Origin: an uncultured Acetatifactor sp.
GTDB taxonomy: Bacteria > Bacillota > Clostridia > Lachnospirales > Lachnospiraceae
Direction: 5' to 3'
Assembly: GCA_904501885.1 (NCBI GenBank)
Contig: CAJGCP010000031.1
Coordinates: 1 to 24,924, forward strand
DNA length: 24,924 nucleotides
Shown piece after piece: positions 8,243 to 16,225 of this stretch. A program made the position numbers and the translations under genes. Position 1 is the stretch's first letter. Each line of letters begins with the position of its first letter. The notes below the pieces were generated by a model that was given only the letters and a program-made list of their open reading frames with translations, was not told where the DNA came from and did not search any database.

Positions 8243-10009
8243 CTACTTGTAGTTCTGCATTACAAATTGTAATTCTTTTTTGCCTTTGTATTCATTGATG
8301 CCCAAATGATATGCCACAGCCAGTTGAAATTGGCCCCCTCCCATATACAGGGTGCGGTCACCGGCCGGACCAAATTTTTCCTCCAAATACCGGTCGAAAT
8401 TATCCAGATTACCAAAATACATCAAGGTACACTGTTTGCCGTCTTCGGTGCGTACCTGGTACTTTCCCACATTGGCATTGGCTCCTAATTTTCTGCCGGA
8501 CAAAAATGTTACATTCTTTTCCGCAAACAAAGGCTTCGGATTGCCAACGCCGTGTGGCTCCAACAGTTCTAACTGCTCTGCCAAAGAAAAATCCGCATAA
8601 CCTAAAGGCATAGGAACATCAATCTTCACGTTGGCAATAAAATCTTCCTCCGTCAACCCACACTTTTCATTTAGTTGTCTGCGGAGTTTGGGGATATCTT
8701 CCTCTTCCATAGAAAATCCCGCCGCCATAGCATGTCCTCCAAACTTGGTGAATAGGCTTGCTATCTCTGACATCTTGTGGAACATATGATATCCTTCGAT
8801 GGATCTGGCGGAACCTTTGACCCCCTCTTCTCCCTTGGTCAGCAAGAAGACAGGCCGATAATATTTTTCCTTTAAGCGGGATGCCACAATCCCTGCAAGG
8901 CTTTCGTGAATACCGGGGCAAAAAACCACCATCACGTTATCTTTCTCAATTCCATATTTCTGAATATATTCTTCTGCTTCTTCCACCCCTATTTGAGTTA
9001 GATTCTTTCTGCTGTCATTGAGTTCCTTCAGTTCTCTGGCTGACTGCATGGCCTCCACATTGGTGCTGCTAAATAGAAGTTCCAGAGAACGATTGGCAGT
9101 ATCCAATCTGCCTGTGGCATTCAAGCAAGGGCCAATGACAAATCCCAAATGGTAGGTGCTAAGTCTGTCCGCTTCTATCTGATGGATCTGCATCAGTGCA
9201 CGAAGTCCAAGATTGGCACTTTGCTTCATGCGCTTTAATCCCTCTTTTACAATGATGCGGTTTTCACCACGCAATTCCATCACATCACAGACGGTAGCCA
9301 GTGCTGCAAATTCTAATAATTCTTCCATAGCTGCGTCCGGTATCTTTGTTTCCGTCACGCTGTTCATTGCCTGAATAAGTTTGTAGGCTACCAGTCCACC
9401 ACAAATCTCAGAATAAGGATACCCGCAATCCTGCCGTTTCGGATCCACTACCGCAAGGGCCGGTGGAAGCAACTGTGTCATGGTACCATCCTCTTCCTCC
9501 CGGAAGGGCACCTCATGGTGATCCGTTACTACCACGGAAAGACCTAAGCTATTTGCCAATGCTATCTGCTTCGATGCGGCAATGCCGTTATCGCAGGTGA
9601 CAATCATTCCTATACCATCCTGATGGGCCTGTGTAATCAAACCATCGTTCAACCCATAGCCATCATGTACTCTATGGGGAATGACAGTGTCCACATCCGC
9701 CCCTAACAAACGTAATCCTTTGGTCAAAATATAGGAAGCACAAATGCCATCCACATCATAGTCTCCTATGACGCGGATGGCGATATGTTCTGAAATAGCT
9801 TGCTTTATGGTCGCTACAGCCTTGTCCATATCCTGTAATAAAAATGGAGAAGGACAGTCCGACAAGTCACCATGCAGAAAAGTTTCTACCTCTTGCAAGG
9901 TGGTCACATCTCTATTCCTGATGATGCGTGCCAAAACCGGAGAAATATGAAATTGTTCACTCCATGCGGCAAAATCTGCCTTCTTACCGGCAACTGTCCA
10001 CTTTTCCAT
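8243..10009 (-). CDS. recJ: Single-stranded-DNA-specific 5'-3' exonuclease RecJ
   Basis: Metal-dependent exonuclease of the DHH family, acting in recombinational and mismatch repair. 588 residues, close to the compact E. coli-type length. DYDVDG (83-88), TCDNG (138-142) and the namesake DHH (163-165) supply metal ligands. A DHHA1 segment has GxGGHAxAAGF-like FGGHAMAAGFS, followed by a C-terminal OB-fold. The ATG at 10009 lies 3 nt after the secDF stop. In many clostridia recJ is followed by apt and relA; here murE follows instead. Confidence 0.95.
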   Translation of the reverse strand: MEKWTVAGKKADFAAWSEQFHISPVLARIIRNRDVTTLQEVETFLHGDLSDCPSPFLLQDMDKAVATIKQAISEHIAIRVIGDYDVDGICASYILTKGLRLLGADVDTVIPHRVHDGYGLNDGLITQAHQDGIGMIVTCDNGIAASKQIALANSLGLSVVVTDHHEVPFREEEDGTMTQLLPPALAVVDPKRQDCGYPYSEICGGLVAYKLIQAMNSVTETKIPDAAMEELLEFAALATVCDVMELRGENRIIVKEGLKRMKQSANLGLRALMQIHQIEADRLSTYHLGFVIGPCLNATGRLDTANRSLELLFSSTNVEAMQSARELKELNDSRKNLTQIGVEEAEEYIQKYGIEKDNVMVVFCPGIHESLAGIVASRLKEKYYRPVFLLTKGEEGVKGSARSIEGYHMFHKMSEIASLFTKFGGHAMAAGFSMEEEDIPKLRRQLNEKCGLTEEDFIANVKIDVPMPLGYADFSLAEQLELLEPHGVGNPKPLFAEKNVTFLSGRKLGANANVGKYQVRTEDGKQCTLMYFGNLDNFDRYLEEKFGPAGDRTLYMGGGQFQLAVAYHLGINEYKGKKELQFVMQNYK

Positions 10010-10012
10010 ACA

Positions 10013-12271
10013 TTACTCTTCTTCCTTGGGTCTGGGCGGGAATTTCTTGGTCAGCAGGAACCAGAAGGGGCCTGCCAAACAAACAGATGAAAATCCACCG
10101 CAGAGAATACCCACCATCAAGGGCAGGGCAAATTCACGGATGCTGGTTACACCGAAAATATAGATACAAACTACCATAATCAAGGTGGTCAAAGAAGTAT
10201 AGATACTTCTTGTCATCGTCTGTATGATACTTGCATTGACCACATCCTTCAGGTCATCCTTCTTCTTCATTTGCGCAATGTTTTCGCGGATTCTGTCGAA
10301 GATCACAATGGTGGCGTTGATGGAGTAACCCACAATGGTTAAAATACATGCCACAAAGGTATTGCCCACAGACACTCTGGTGATGGCATAGAACCCAATC
10401 ACTACCAATACATCATGCACCAGTGCCAAGACACTACTGAATCCGAAACGGATATCGCTAAAGCGAATCCGGATATAAATCAGCATACACACGATAGCCA
10501 CCAGCACTGCGATAATGGTATCGGATTTCATCTCCGAACTGATGGTGGAACTGATGGTCTCAGAGGTAATCTTGGACTCCACCAGACCAAATTCATCCAG
10601 GAACATCTGATTCAGCGCTTCTCTATCTTCCGCCTCCAAGGTATTGGTCTTAAAGATCACTTCGTTGGAGCCTTGTATGGTCTGAATCTGTACGGCTCCA
10701 TCCACCACATCCTCAATAAGCGGCAATACATCGCTGTTCACTTCTTCCAGCGTCATAGTTTCTTCAAACGCTACCGTCGTGGCGGTTCCGCCCTTAAATT
10801 CCAAACTATAATTCAATCCGTCACCGGAATTCACCTTGTATATGCCGATGGTGATCACTCCTGCCAAAATCACAGCCCCTGCAATACCAAAGAACAGTCC
10901 CTTCTTAGAAAGAACATCAAGCACCTTCTTTTCCTTGGTAGCGCCATACCACTTCTTATCTGTAATCCCCATATCATAAAGGGCATATAACAGGTATTTG
11001 GTGATGACTACTGCTGTAAACATGGACAACGCTATACCAAGAGCCAAGGTCTGGGCGAAGCCCTTCACGCTACCGGGGCCTAAAACCAATAATACGGCTG
11101 CAGCAATCAGAGTGGTAATATTACCATCTATAATGGCTGACAGCGCCTTTTCAAAACCTGTTTTGATGGCTGTTCTGACAGACTCTCCGGCACCGATTTC
11201 TTCCCGGATACGTTCGAAGATAATGACATTGGCATCCACTGCCATACCGATGGACAGAATGATACCTGCAATACCGGATAGGGTAAGTGTCATATCGAAG
11301 CCATTCAACAACCAAATGGTAGAAGCCACATAGAACAACAGGGCGATACTTGCCGCCACACCGGGAATGCGATAAATCACGCACATGAAAATAATCACCA
11401 GTAATAAACCGATGGCACCTGCTATCAGACTGGTGTCAATGGCTTCCACCCCCAGCTGTGCGCCCACCACTTTAGAGTGTAGTTCCTCTAATTCCAACTT
11501 CAAACCACCTATTCGGATAGTAGAAGCCAGACGTTCTGCGGTTTCATATGATTCCATAGGAGAAATCTGTGCATTTCCATCGGGAATGGTTTCATTTACG
11601 GAAGGGGCGCTGATGATTTCACCATCATAATAAATCGCTAAGGATTCCTGTTTTTTGGATGCACGCTCTGTGGCCTGTGCAAATTTACGGGCACCTTCCT
11701 CTGTCATGGTCAGACTAACCGCATGCATGGAATTGCCCATAGAATCCTGCAGGGTACCTGCCTTGGCATCCTTCACGTCCGTGCCCTGCACTAGGATAGA
11801 GCCCTCTTCTAAGAGCTGGGGAATGCTTTTTTTCAACACGTAAGCATAGCCATATCCCTCATTGCTTTGCACCATTTCTGCAGTATAGTTCAGTTCTCCT
11901 GCATCGTTGGTCTGATTAATAAAATACAGTGCACCGGGTCTGCCCAGCTCCTGTAAAATCTGATTGGCGTCACTGACACCGGGAATTTCGATACAGATAC
12001 GGTCTTCGCCTTCCTGATAAACAATCGCTTCGGTGCTATAGCCTTCCACACGCTTCTGCAGTTTGGCAATGGTATCACTCATATCGGTGGCATCCGGTTC
12101 CTCATCTCCCACCACCTGATAGGTGATGCTGACGCCACCTGCCAGGTCCAGACCCAAATGAATCTCTGACGCACTTCCTGTTCCCTGGGGATCCACTCCC
12201 TTGAAATCTATGTATGTGATTCCAATCACAAGAAGCAGAATAATCAACAATCTGAAAATCGGTTTTTTCAT
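10013..12271 (-). CDS. secDF: Fused protein-export membrane protein SecDF
   Basis: Proton-motive-force-driven accessory subunit of the Sec translocon, aiding late export steps. A single 752-residue fusion of SecD and SecF. The SecD half has a first membrane helix at about 7-23, LGLDLAGG (39-46), a large extracytoplasmic domain, five further helices and AVDANVIIFERIRE. The SecF half has the paralogous YSLEFKGGT and IVIFDRIREN elements with six helices. A GTG two codons upstream (12277) is open, but the GGAGG site lies only 1 nt from it and 7 nt from the ATG at 12271, so ATG is chosen. It begins 15 nt after scfB; scfA-scfB-secDF adjacency recurs in clostridia. Confidence 0.96.
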   Translation of the reverse strand: MKKPIFRLLIILLLVIGITYIDFKGVDPQGTGSASEIHLGLDLAGGVSITYQVVGDEEPDATDMSDTIAKLQKRVEGYSTEAIVYQEGEDRICIEIPGVSDANQILQELGRPGALYFINQTNDAGELNYTAEMVQSNEGYGYAYVLKKSIPQLLEEGSILVQGTDVKDAKAGTLQDSMGNSMHAVSLTMTEEGARKFAQATERASKKQESLAIYYDGEIISAPSVNETIPDGNAQISPMESYETAERLASTIRIGGLKLELEELHSKVVGAQLGVEAIDTSLIAGAIGLLLVIIFMCVIYRIPGVAASIALLFYVASTIWLLNGFDMTLTLSGIAGIILSIGMAVDANVIIFERIREEIGAGESVRTAIKTGFEKALSAIIDGNITTLIAAAVLLVLGPGSVKGFAQTLALGIALSMFTAVVITKYLLYALYDMGITDKKWYGATKEKKVLDVLSKKGLFFGIAGAVILAGVITIGIYKVNSGDGLNYSLEFKGGTATTVAFEETMTLEEVNSDVLPLIEDVVDGAVQIQTIQGSNEVIFKTNTLEAEDREALNQMFLDEFGLVESKITSETISSTISSEMKSDTIIAVLVAIVCMLIYIRIRFSDIRFGFSSVLALVHDVLVVIGFYAITRVSVGNTFVACILTIVGYSINATIVIFDRIRENIAQMKKKDDLKDVVNASIIQTMTRSIYTSLTTLIMVVCIYIFGVTSIREFALPLMVGILCGGFSSVCLAGPFWFLLTKKFPPRPKEEE

Positions 12272-12286
12272 AGTCACTCCTCCGGA

Positions 12287-13687
12287 TTACTCTAAGGTGG
12301 ATTCCCGCATAGCTTCATCCACTTTTAACATAATAGCGCATTCGATACGCTTCTTTTGCAATTCACATCCCACATCATAAGTGGAAGTAATGTTACCGTG
12401 GAAATTGTAGGAGTTGGCTGCGCAGCCACCACTACAATAAAACTTGGCAAAACATTTTTTACACTTGTCCTTGGCATAGACATTGCAGCATTTGAACTCA
12501 TCACGGATGTCATCCCGTTTGATTCCTTCGAACACATTGCCCATCAGGAATTCTTCATTTCCTACAAACTGATGGCAGGGATAGAAATCTCCCCAAGGGG
12601 TCACTGCCAGATACTCTGTGCCTGATCCGCATCCGGAGAGACGTTTTGCCACACATGGGCCGCCCTCCAAATCAATCATGAAATGGAAGAAATTGAAAGG
12701 TTTGCCATCCTCCCGACGCTTAATCATCGCTGTAGCTAATTTATCATATTCCTGCTTTAGTACAGGGATATCTGCTTCTGTGATAGCGTAATCATCGGTG
12801 GGCTGTGCCACTACCGGCTCTACGGAAATCTGTTCAAAGCCCAGATCTGCCAAATGCAACACATCTTCCGCAAAATCCAGATTATGATGGGTAAAGGTAC
12901 CACGCACATAATAGTTCATCTGGTCTCTGCTCTCCGCTACCTTTTGGAATTTGGGCACAATCATATCATAACTGCCCTGTCCTCCACGGAAAGGACGCAT
13001 CTTATCATGGACCTCTTTGCGGCCATCGATACTCAATACCACATTGGCCATCTCTTTGTTGGCAAATTCCAGGATATCGTCATTCAAAAGGACGCCATTG
13101 GTGGTCAGGGTAAAACGGAACTTCTTATTATGGGGTTCCTCCAGACTGCGTCCGTAGGCCACTAAATCCTTCACCACCTGCCAATTCATCAGGGGTTCTC
13201 CACCGAAGAAATCCACCTCCAGATTGATGCGGTTGCCGGAATTAGCCACCAAGAAATCTAACGCCTTTTTGCCCACTTCAAAGCTCATCAGGGCACGTCT
13301 CCCATGGTACTCCCCTTCTTCTGCAAAACAATATTTGCAGGCAAGATTACAATCATGAGCAATATGCAGACAAAGGGCCTTTACCACAGTCTGTCTCTGC
13401 TTAAAATCAAATACATAATTCTCATAAATATCAGGGGCAAACAAACACCCTTCTGCTTCCAATTCCAAAATCTCATCCACCGCTTCACTGACTTGTTCTT
13501 CGTCAAAAGAAGTATTAGGGAGATTCCGTATCATTGTCCGGATGGTGGCAGAATCCTTAATACCCTCTGCAATCAGGGGTTCCAACAGCGGAATCATATC
13601 GTAAACACAATCATCTACTACATGCACAGATCCGCTATTCACATCCATCACAATGTTATATCCATTACTTTTGTACTGGTGTATCAC
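12287..13687 (-). CDS. scfB: SCIFF peptide radical SAM/SPASM maturase
   Basis: Radical SAM enzyme expected to install thioether crosslinks (Cys S to the alpha carbon of an acceptor residue) in the adjacent SCIFF peptide, as shown for the clostridial homologue CteB. 466 residues. The N-terminal peptide-recognition region is followed by C113-x3-C117-x2-C120 (CNLACKYC), FFGGEPLMNW, and a C-terminal SPASM domain with many cysteines (CGSGTEYLAV, PCHQF, CKKCFAKFYCSGGC) for auxiliary Fe-S clusters. The frame stays open to an ATG at 13738, but that codon sits inside a hairpin. The GTG at 13687 has GGAGG 8 nt upstream and gives the family N-terminus (IHQYKSNGYNIVMDVNSG), so it is chosen. Confidence 0.95.
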   Translation of the reverse strand: MIHQYKSNGYNIVMDVNSGSVHVVDDCVYDMIPLLEPLIAEGIKDSATIRTMIRNLPNTSFDEEQVSEAVDEILELEAEGCLFAPDIYENYVFDFKQRQTVVKALCLHIAHDCNLACKYCFAEEGEYHGRRALMSFEVGKKALDFLVANSGNRINLEVDFFGGEPLMNWQVVKDLVAYGRSLEEPHNKKFRFTLTTNGVLLNDDILEFANKEMANVVLSIDGRKEVHDKMRPFRGGQGSYDMIVPKFQKVAESRDQMNYYVRGTFTHHNLDFAEDVLHLADLGFEQISVEPVVAQPTDDYAITEADIPVLKQEYDKLATAMIKRREDGKPFNFFHFMIDLEGGPCVAKRLSGCGSGTEYLAVTPWGDFYPCHQFVGNEEFLMGNVFEGIKRDDIRDEFKCCNVYAKDKCKKCFAKFYCSGGCAANSYNFHGNITSTYDVGCELQKKRIECAIMLKVDEAMRESTLE

Positions 13688-13722
13688 AACAAGTTCCTCC
13701 AAAATAAGTCTGTATAAAAGTT

Positions 13723-13747
13723 CAAGCAGCGACTGCATCGCTGCTTG
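13723..13747 (-). promoter_or_regulatory. Intercistronic hairpin between scfA and scfB (attenuator or processing signal)
   Basis: A perfect 10-bp inverted repeat (CAAGCAGCGA, loop TGCAG, TCGCTGCTTG read on the minus strand) lies 29 nt beyond the scfA stop and 35 nt before the scfB start. Only a short T tract (CTTTTATA) follows, so it is a weak or partial terminator at best. It may protect the short peptide mRNA and reduce read-through into the maturase. The structure is seen; the function is inferred. Confidence 0.6.
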
Positions 13748-13775
13748 CTCTCGTCTCTAATTCTGAAATATCGGA

Positions 13776-13922
13776 CTATTTCTTTACCTTTTCACAACTC
13801 TGGTTTCCAACAGTACAAGAAGTCTTACATGCGGACTGGCAAGATGTCTGGCACTCACCGCATCCACCCTTCTTCATGGATTCCTTCAAATTTCTGGTTG
13901 TCAAAGTCTTAATGTGCTTCAT
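13776..13922 (-). CDS. scfA: SCIFF ribosomal peptide precursor (six cysteines in forty-five residues)
   Basis: A 48-residue precursor peptide, the substrate of the neighbouring radical SAM maturase. The N-terminal leader (MKHIKTLTTRNLKESMKK) is followed by a core with six cysteines at 21, 24, 28, 32, 36 and 43. The core CGECQTSCQSACKTSCTVGN matches the SCIFF family very closely; the Thr just after C36 matches the known acceptor region of the family. A strong AAAGGAGG site sits 9 nt before the ATG, and an extended -10 promoter lies just upstream, so high expression is likely. First gene of the housekeeping operon. The mature product's role in clostridia is still debated (signalling proposed for some). 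Confidence 0.95.
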   Translation of the reverse strand: MKHIKTLTTRNLKESMKKGGCGECQTSCQSACKTSCTVGNQSCEKVKK

Positions 13923-13974
13923 ATGATATAGCCTCCTTTAGGATTTCATTAATCTTAGTATCATAATTATCTGT

Positions 13975-14002
13975 ATTGTATCACAGATTAGACAAATGTA
14001 AA
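13975..14002 (-). promoter_or_regulatory. Promoter of the scfA-scfB-secDF operon
   Basis: On the minus strand, TTTACA (-35, 13997-14002) is separated by 16 nt from TACAAT (-10, 13975-13980), which is extended by an upstream TG (TGATACAAT). The scfA start is about 52 nt further on. It is the only good sigma-A-like promoter seen ahead of the eleven-gene run. Confidence 0.7.
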
Positions 14003-14022
14003 AGAGTTTTTTTCATTTTACA
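13997..14022. repeat. Inverted repeat overlapping the scfA -35 box
   Basis: TGTAAAA and TTTTACA form perfect 7-bp arms separated by 12 nt (13997-14003 and 14016-14022). One arm contains the -35 hexamer of the scfA promoter. It could be an operator or a weak A+T-rich terminator for the upstream RloB-like gene. The repeat is seen; either function is a guess. Confidence 0.4.
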
Positions 14023-14047
14023 GTACTAATAATTACACAGCTACCTT

Positions 14048-14860
14048 TTACAAACTTCTTGCTATATAATTATTTACATCCCCATCTTCTATGGTAACTA
14101 TACCTAACTGTATAAACGCAATCGTAAGCAAACTTAACAGCCTATATACACTTTCTTTTTCGTAAATCTGTTCTTCTAAATTATATACATCCAAGGGAAC
14201 ACTACTCAAATCATCAATATCCATCATAATATCTGTTTCATTGATAAAATCAATAAATTCTTGCGTGGCATGCTCTATTGTGCCAACAGACATTTTATTT
14301 AGCTGAATATTCTTATTTTCGTCCAAGGCAATAAACTGTTTTAATTCATTTCCCAAGCCGAACTTAAGAGTATGTGAATGGTCAATAAAATTGCTAATCT
14401 CATAACTCTCTAAAGACGGGTAATTTAATAAAAGCTGACCACCAATTCGATTATTATCATTTTCCCATGGATTTGAATAGTAATTGTGCAATTTTATGTA
14501 TTTATCCTCACTATAACCCTTACTATTTTTTATGTTTGACTTTGGGTCTCTGTCAAAAATAAAAAAAATAGTTGCATCATCAATATTAACAGAAAACTCT
14601 TTACTTAATTCTTCATAGAGATCATCTAAATACTTCTCATTATTTATTGAATCTAAATTACTATTTTCAGCATTCAACACAAAAACTCTCGATAATGGAT
14701 TATGTCCTTTATTTAAGTATTTTGTCTTTCCTCTTCTCTTTTCATGATATTCATAGTGAAAAATTTTAGTAAAGATTCTATCTATCACTGAAAACTCGAA
14801 ATGCTGTCCTTCCACAATAAAAATAACAGTTCCAATATTTTTATTTTCATTAATAACCAT
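14048..14860 (-). CDS. RloB-like / Toprim-like partner protein of AAA ATPase, probable phage-defence component
   Basis: 270 residues. The N-terminal strand TVIFIVEG presents E17, and a later strand gives IFDRD with D103 and D105. This E...DxD spacing resembles a Toprim-like catalytic centre and the start of RloB-family proteins. The canonical RloB PCFELWLLLH-type motif is absent; LLNYPSLESYEIS sits in roughly its place, so this is at best a divergent member. The rest is helical and acidic with no membrane segment. It starts 2 nt after the ATPase stop, with AGGAAG 7 nt before its ATG, so the two are co-translated. ATPase plus RloB pairs occur as RloA/RloB and, as I recall, in lactococcal AbiL-type abortive infection. 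A nuclease effector role is inferred. Confidence 0.6.
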   Translation of the reverse strand: MVINENKNIGTVIFIVEGQHFEFSVIDRIFTKIFHYEYHEKRRGKTKYLNKGHNPLSRVFVLNAENSNLDSINNEKYLDDLYEELSKEFSVNIDDATIFFIFDRDPKSNIKNSKGYSEDKYIKLHNYYSNPWENDNNRIGGQLLLNYPSLESYEISNFIDHSHTLKFGLGNELKQFIALDENKNIQLNKMSVGTIEHATQEFIDFINETDIMMDIDDLSSVPLDVYNLEEQIYEKESVYRLLSLLTIAFIQLGIVTIEDGDVNNYIARSL

Positions 14861-14862
14861 AC

Positions 14863-16008
14863 CTAAACTTCCTCATAATATGGTAAGCCACCAAAAACCC
14901 CCGAATTATACATCTTTTCAATATTCTGTGCATTTCTCGGCTGTTCTTCCGAAAAACGTCTAACTTTACTACCATTTGCGCCATCAAAATATACCGCGTA
15001 TTCTTGATCCGGACGCATAATTGTGTTTTTCAGAATATTTGTAGAATGACTTACCAAAAACAACTGACTATTATTTGAATATTTCATAAAGTACTTAATT
15101 AGAAGTTCTTCTAAACGATTATGAAATCCGCTCGAAAACTCATCAATTGCCAACATCCCACCATTATCCATGACCGAAAAGATTACAGGTAGAATTTTCA
15201 ATGTCAATTGGTTGCCTAACGATTCCATATAAAACGGAATCGGATCATTTAATGAATCTCGTCTAAATAGTATTAATTTTTTGTCTGCTTTAATGCCAAA
15301 ATGACTACCAACCGCTTCGTCATCGTATTCGATTTTCTGATTAAACCTAAATTTTTCAAAAAAGTCATTAATTCTTTGTGTGCCATTATTCTCCAAATAC
15401 TCTGCAACACCAACCTCATCGCCTCTGGCACCCATCAAATTATTCAAGTATATATCGCAATATATTGAATTTTTCAAAAAATTCATCCATTTTATCAACA
15501 CATTATTTCCAGCAAATTTTGTATTAAAATATAAAGAACGCAAAAAACTTCCATCTTTAGGAATCTCATCTTTATATTCTTTTGTGCAGTTCTTTTCATA
15601 AACATAAGCTATGTTGTCTTCTCTTTTCAAATAAATAGATTTATTTATCATCAATTCTTCATAGATTTTTTCTGCATCAATATTAACGCTAATTTTATAC
15701 TCCACTTCATTAGAATCAATATCGAAACAGTATTCTAGCATATAGGTTTTATGCTCACCAAATAAACAAACAGCATTTCGAAGTGTGTTTGCTTCTTTTA
15801 AGTCCAAAAAAAGCCATTCTAGTAAGAATCTAATACCTCTAATTACATTTGTTTTTCCGCTGCCATTAGGTCCAACAAACACGGTCCCCTTTAATACCTT
15901 AGATTGACTAACGTTCTCTGGACAAATTGTATAACTGGTCTTCTTAAAATCTATCTCAGTGCGCTCCTTAAAAGAATAAAAATTCTCTAATACCAATTTA
16001 GTTAACAT
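14863..16008 (-). CDS. AAA/ABC-type ATPase of a two-gene putative defence module
   Basis: SMC/ABC-like ATPase of the AAA-15/AAA-21 type. 381 residues from the chosen start. Motifs: N-terminal LTKLVLENFYSFKE; Walker A GPNGSGKT (46-53); a signature-like ESLGNQ (262-267); Walker B MLAIDE (285-290); H-loop VSHSTN (H321). The long middle section is the coiled/helical insertion typical of overcoming-lysogenization-defect and Abi-type ATPases. The frame extends upstream to 16113, but AGGAGG lies 6 nt before the ATG at 16008 and the family N-terminus begins there. It is followed at 2 nt by the RloB-like gene. It probably senses infection and controls the partner; this is inferred from gene pairing, not proven. 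Confidence 0.75.
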   Translation of the reverse strand: MLTKLVLENFYSFKERTEIDFKKTSYTICPENVSQSKVLKGTVFVGPNGSGKTNVIRGIRFLLEWLFLDLKEANTLRNAVCLFGEHKTYMLEYCFDIDSNEVEYKISVNIDAEKIYEELMINKSIYLKREDNIAYVYEKNCTKEYKDEIPKDGSFLRSLYFNTKFAGNNVLIKWMNFLKNSIYCDIYLNNLMGARGDEVGVAEYLENNGTQRINDFFEKFRFNQKIEYDDEAVGSHFGIKADKKLILFRRDSLNDPIPFYMESLGNQLTLKILPVIFSVMDNGGMLAIDEFSSGFHNRLEELLIKYFMKYSNNSQLFLVSHSTNILKNTIMRPDQEYAVYFDGANGSKVRRFSEEQPRNAQNIEKMYNSGVFGGLPYYEEV

Positions 16009-16035
16009 AAAACACCTCCTTGTTATATCATATAT

Positions 16036-16062
16036 ATTATACCCATTTGCTATAAACTTCAA
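16036..16062 (-). promoter_or_regulatory. Candidate promoter of the ATPase/RloB-like pair
   Basis: On the minus strand, TTGAAG (16057-16062) and a perfect TATAAT (16036-16041) lie 28 nt ahead of the ATPase ATG. The 15-nt spacer is short. An overlapping TAATAT gives 17 nt with a weaker -10. The position between the terminator at 16097 and the gene supports an independent transcription unit. Confidence 0.5.
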
Positions 16063-16096
16063 TATAAATCGTAATTTTTTTACGTTTTTTTCAAAT

Positions 16097-16129
16097 AAAA
16101 AGGACCCCAACACCGCTGTTAAGATCCTT
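16097..16129 (-). terminator. Intrinsic terminator of the polysaccharide operon
   Basis: Read on the minus strand, a 13-bp stem (arms 16117-16129 and 16100-16112, loop GCGG) ends in TCCTT and runs into further T residues. Four pairs or so are G-U in RNA, so the stem is complete only for the minus-strand transcript; on the plus strand these become C-A mismatches. This fixes its direction. It lies 96 nt past the phosphatase stop and separates the polysaccharide operon from the ATPase gene. Confidence 0.8.
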
Positions 16130-16225
16130 GCTAATCTTTCGTCGATGGGTTCGACTGGTTACTTACTACTTCACAATTCCCGAAAAATTTCTCTCAAATG
16201 TTCTTTTAAACTATTGTTAAACCAT
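16130..16225 (-). other. 96-nt untranslated 3' segment between phosphatase gene and terminator
   Basis: No gene is supported. On the minus strand a short frame reading SNQSNPSTKD ends at TAG at the terminator's foot, but an in-frame stop 19 codons upstream and no ribosome site argue against a gene. It may be the remnant end of a lost gene. Confidence 0.3.

Noticed and set aside
10415..10990. Plus-strand open frame of 191 codons opposite secDF
   Set aside because: It lies wholly antisense to a well-conserved gene, has low-complexity His/Asn-rich translation, no ribosome site and no recognisable domain.
13688..13738. Longer scfB start at the ATG at 13738
   Set aside because: That ATG is inside the hairpin, has no ribosome site, and the extra 17 residues are not part of the family N-terminus; GTG 13687 with GGAGG fits better.
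14006..16093. Ten-base direct repeat GTTTTTTTCA at both ends of the ATPase/RloB-like pair (14006-14015 and 16084-16093)
   Set aside because: A T-rich 10-mer is expected by chance in such A+T-rich sequence; no integrase, transposase or longer duplication supports an insertion boundary.
16009..16113. Upstream extension of the ATPase gene to 16113
   Set aside because: The extension crosses the promoter and lies before a perfect AGGAGG site placed 6 nt from the ATG at 16008.
16139..16165. GGTTCGA sequence resembling a tRNA T-loop
   Set aside because: The flanks do not form a 5-bp T stem and no anticodon or acceptor arm can be drawn; there is no tRNA here.
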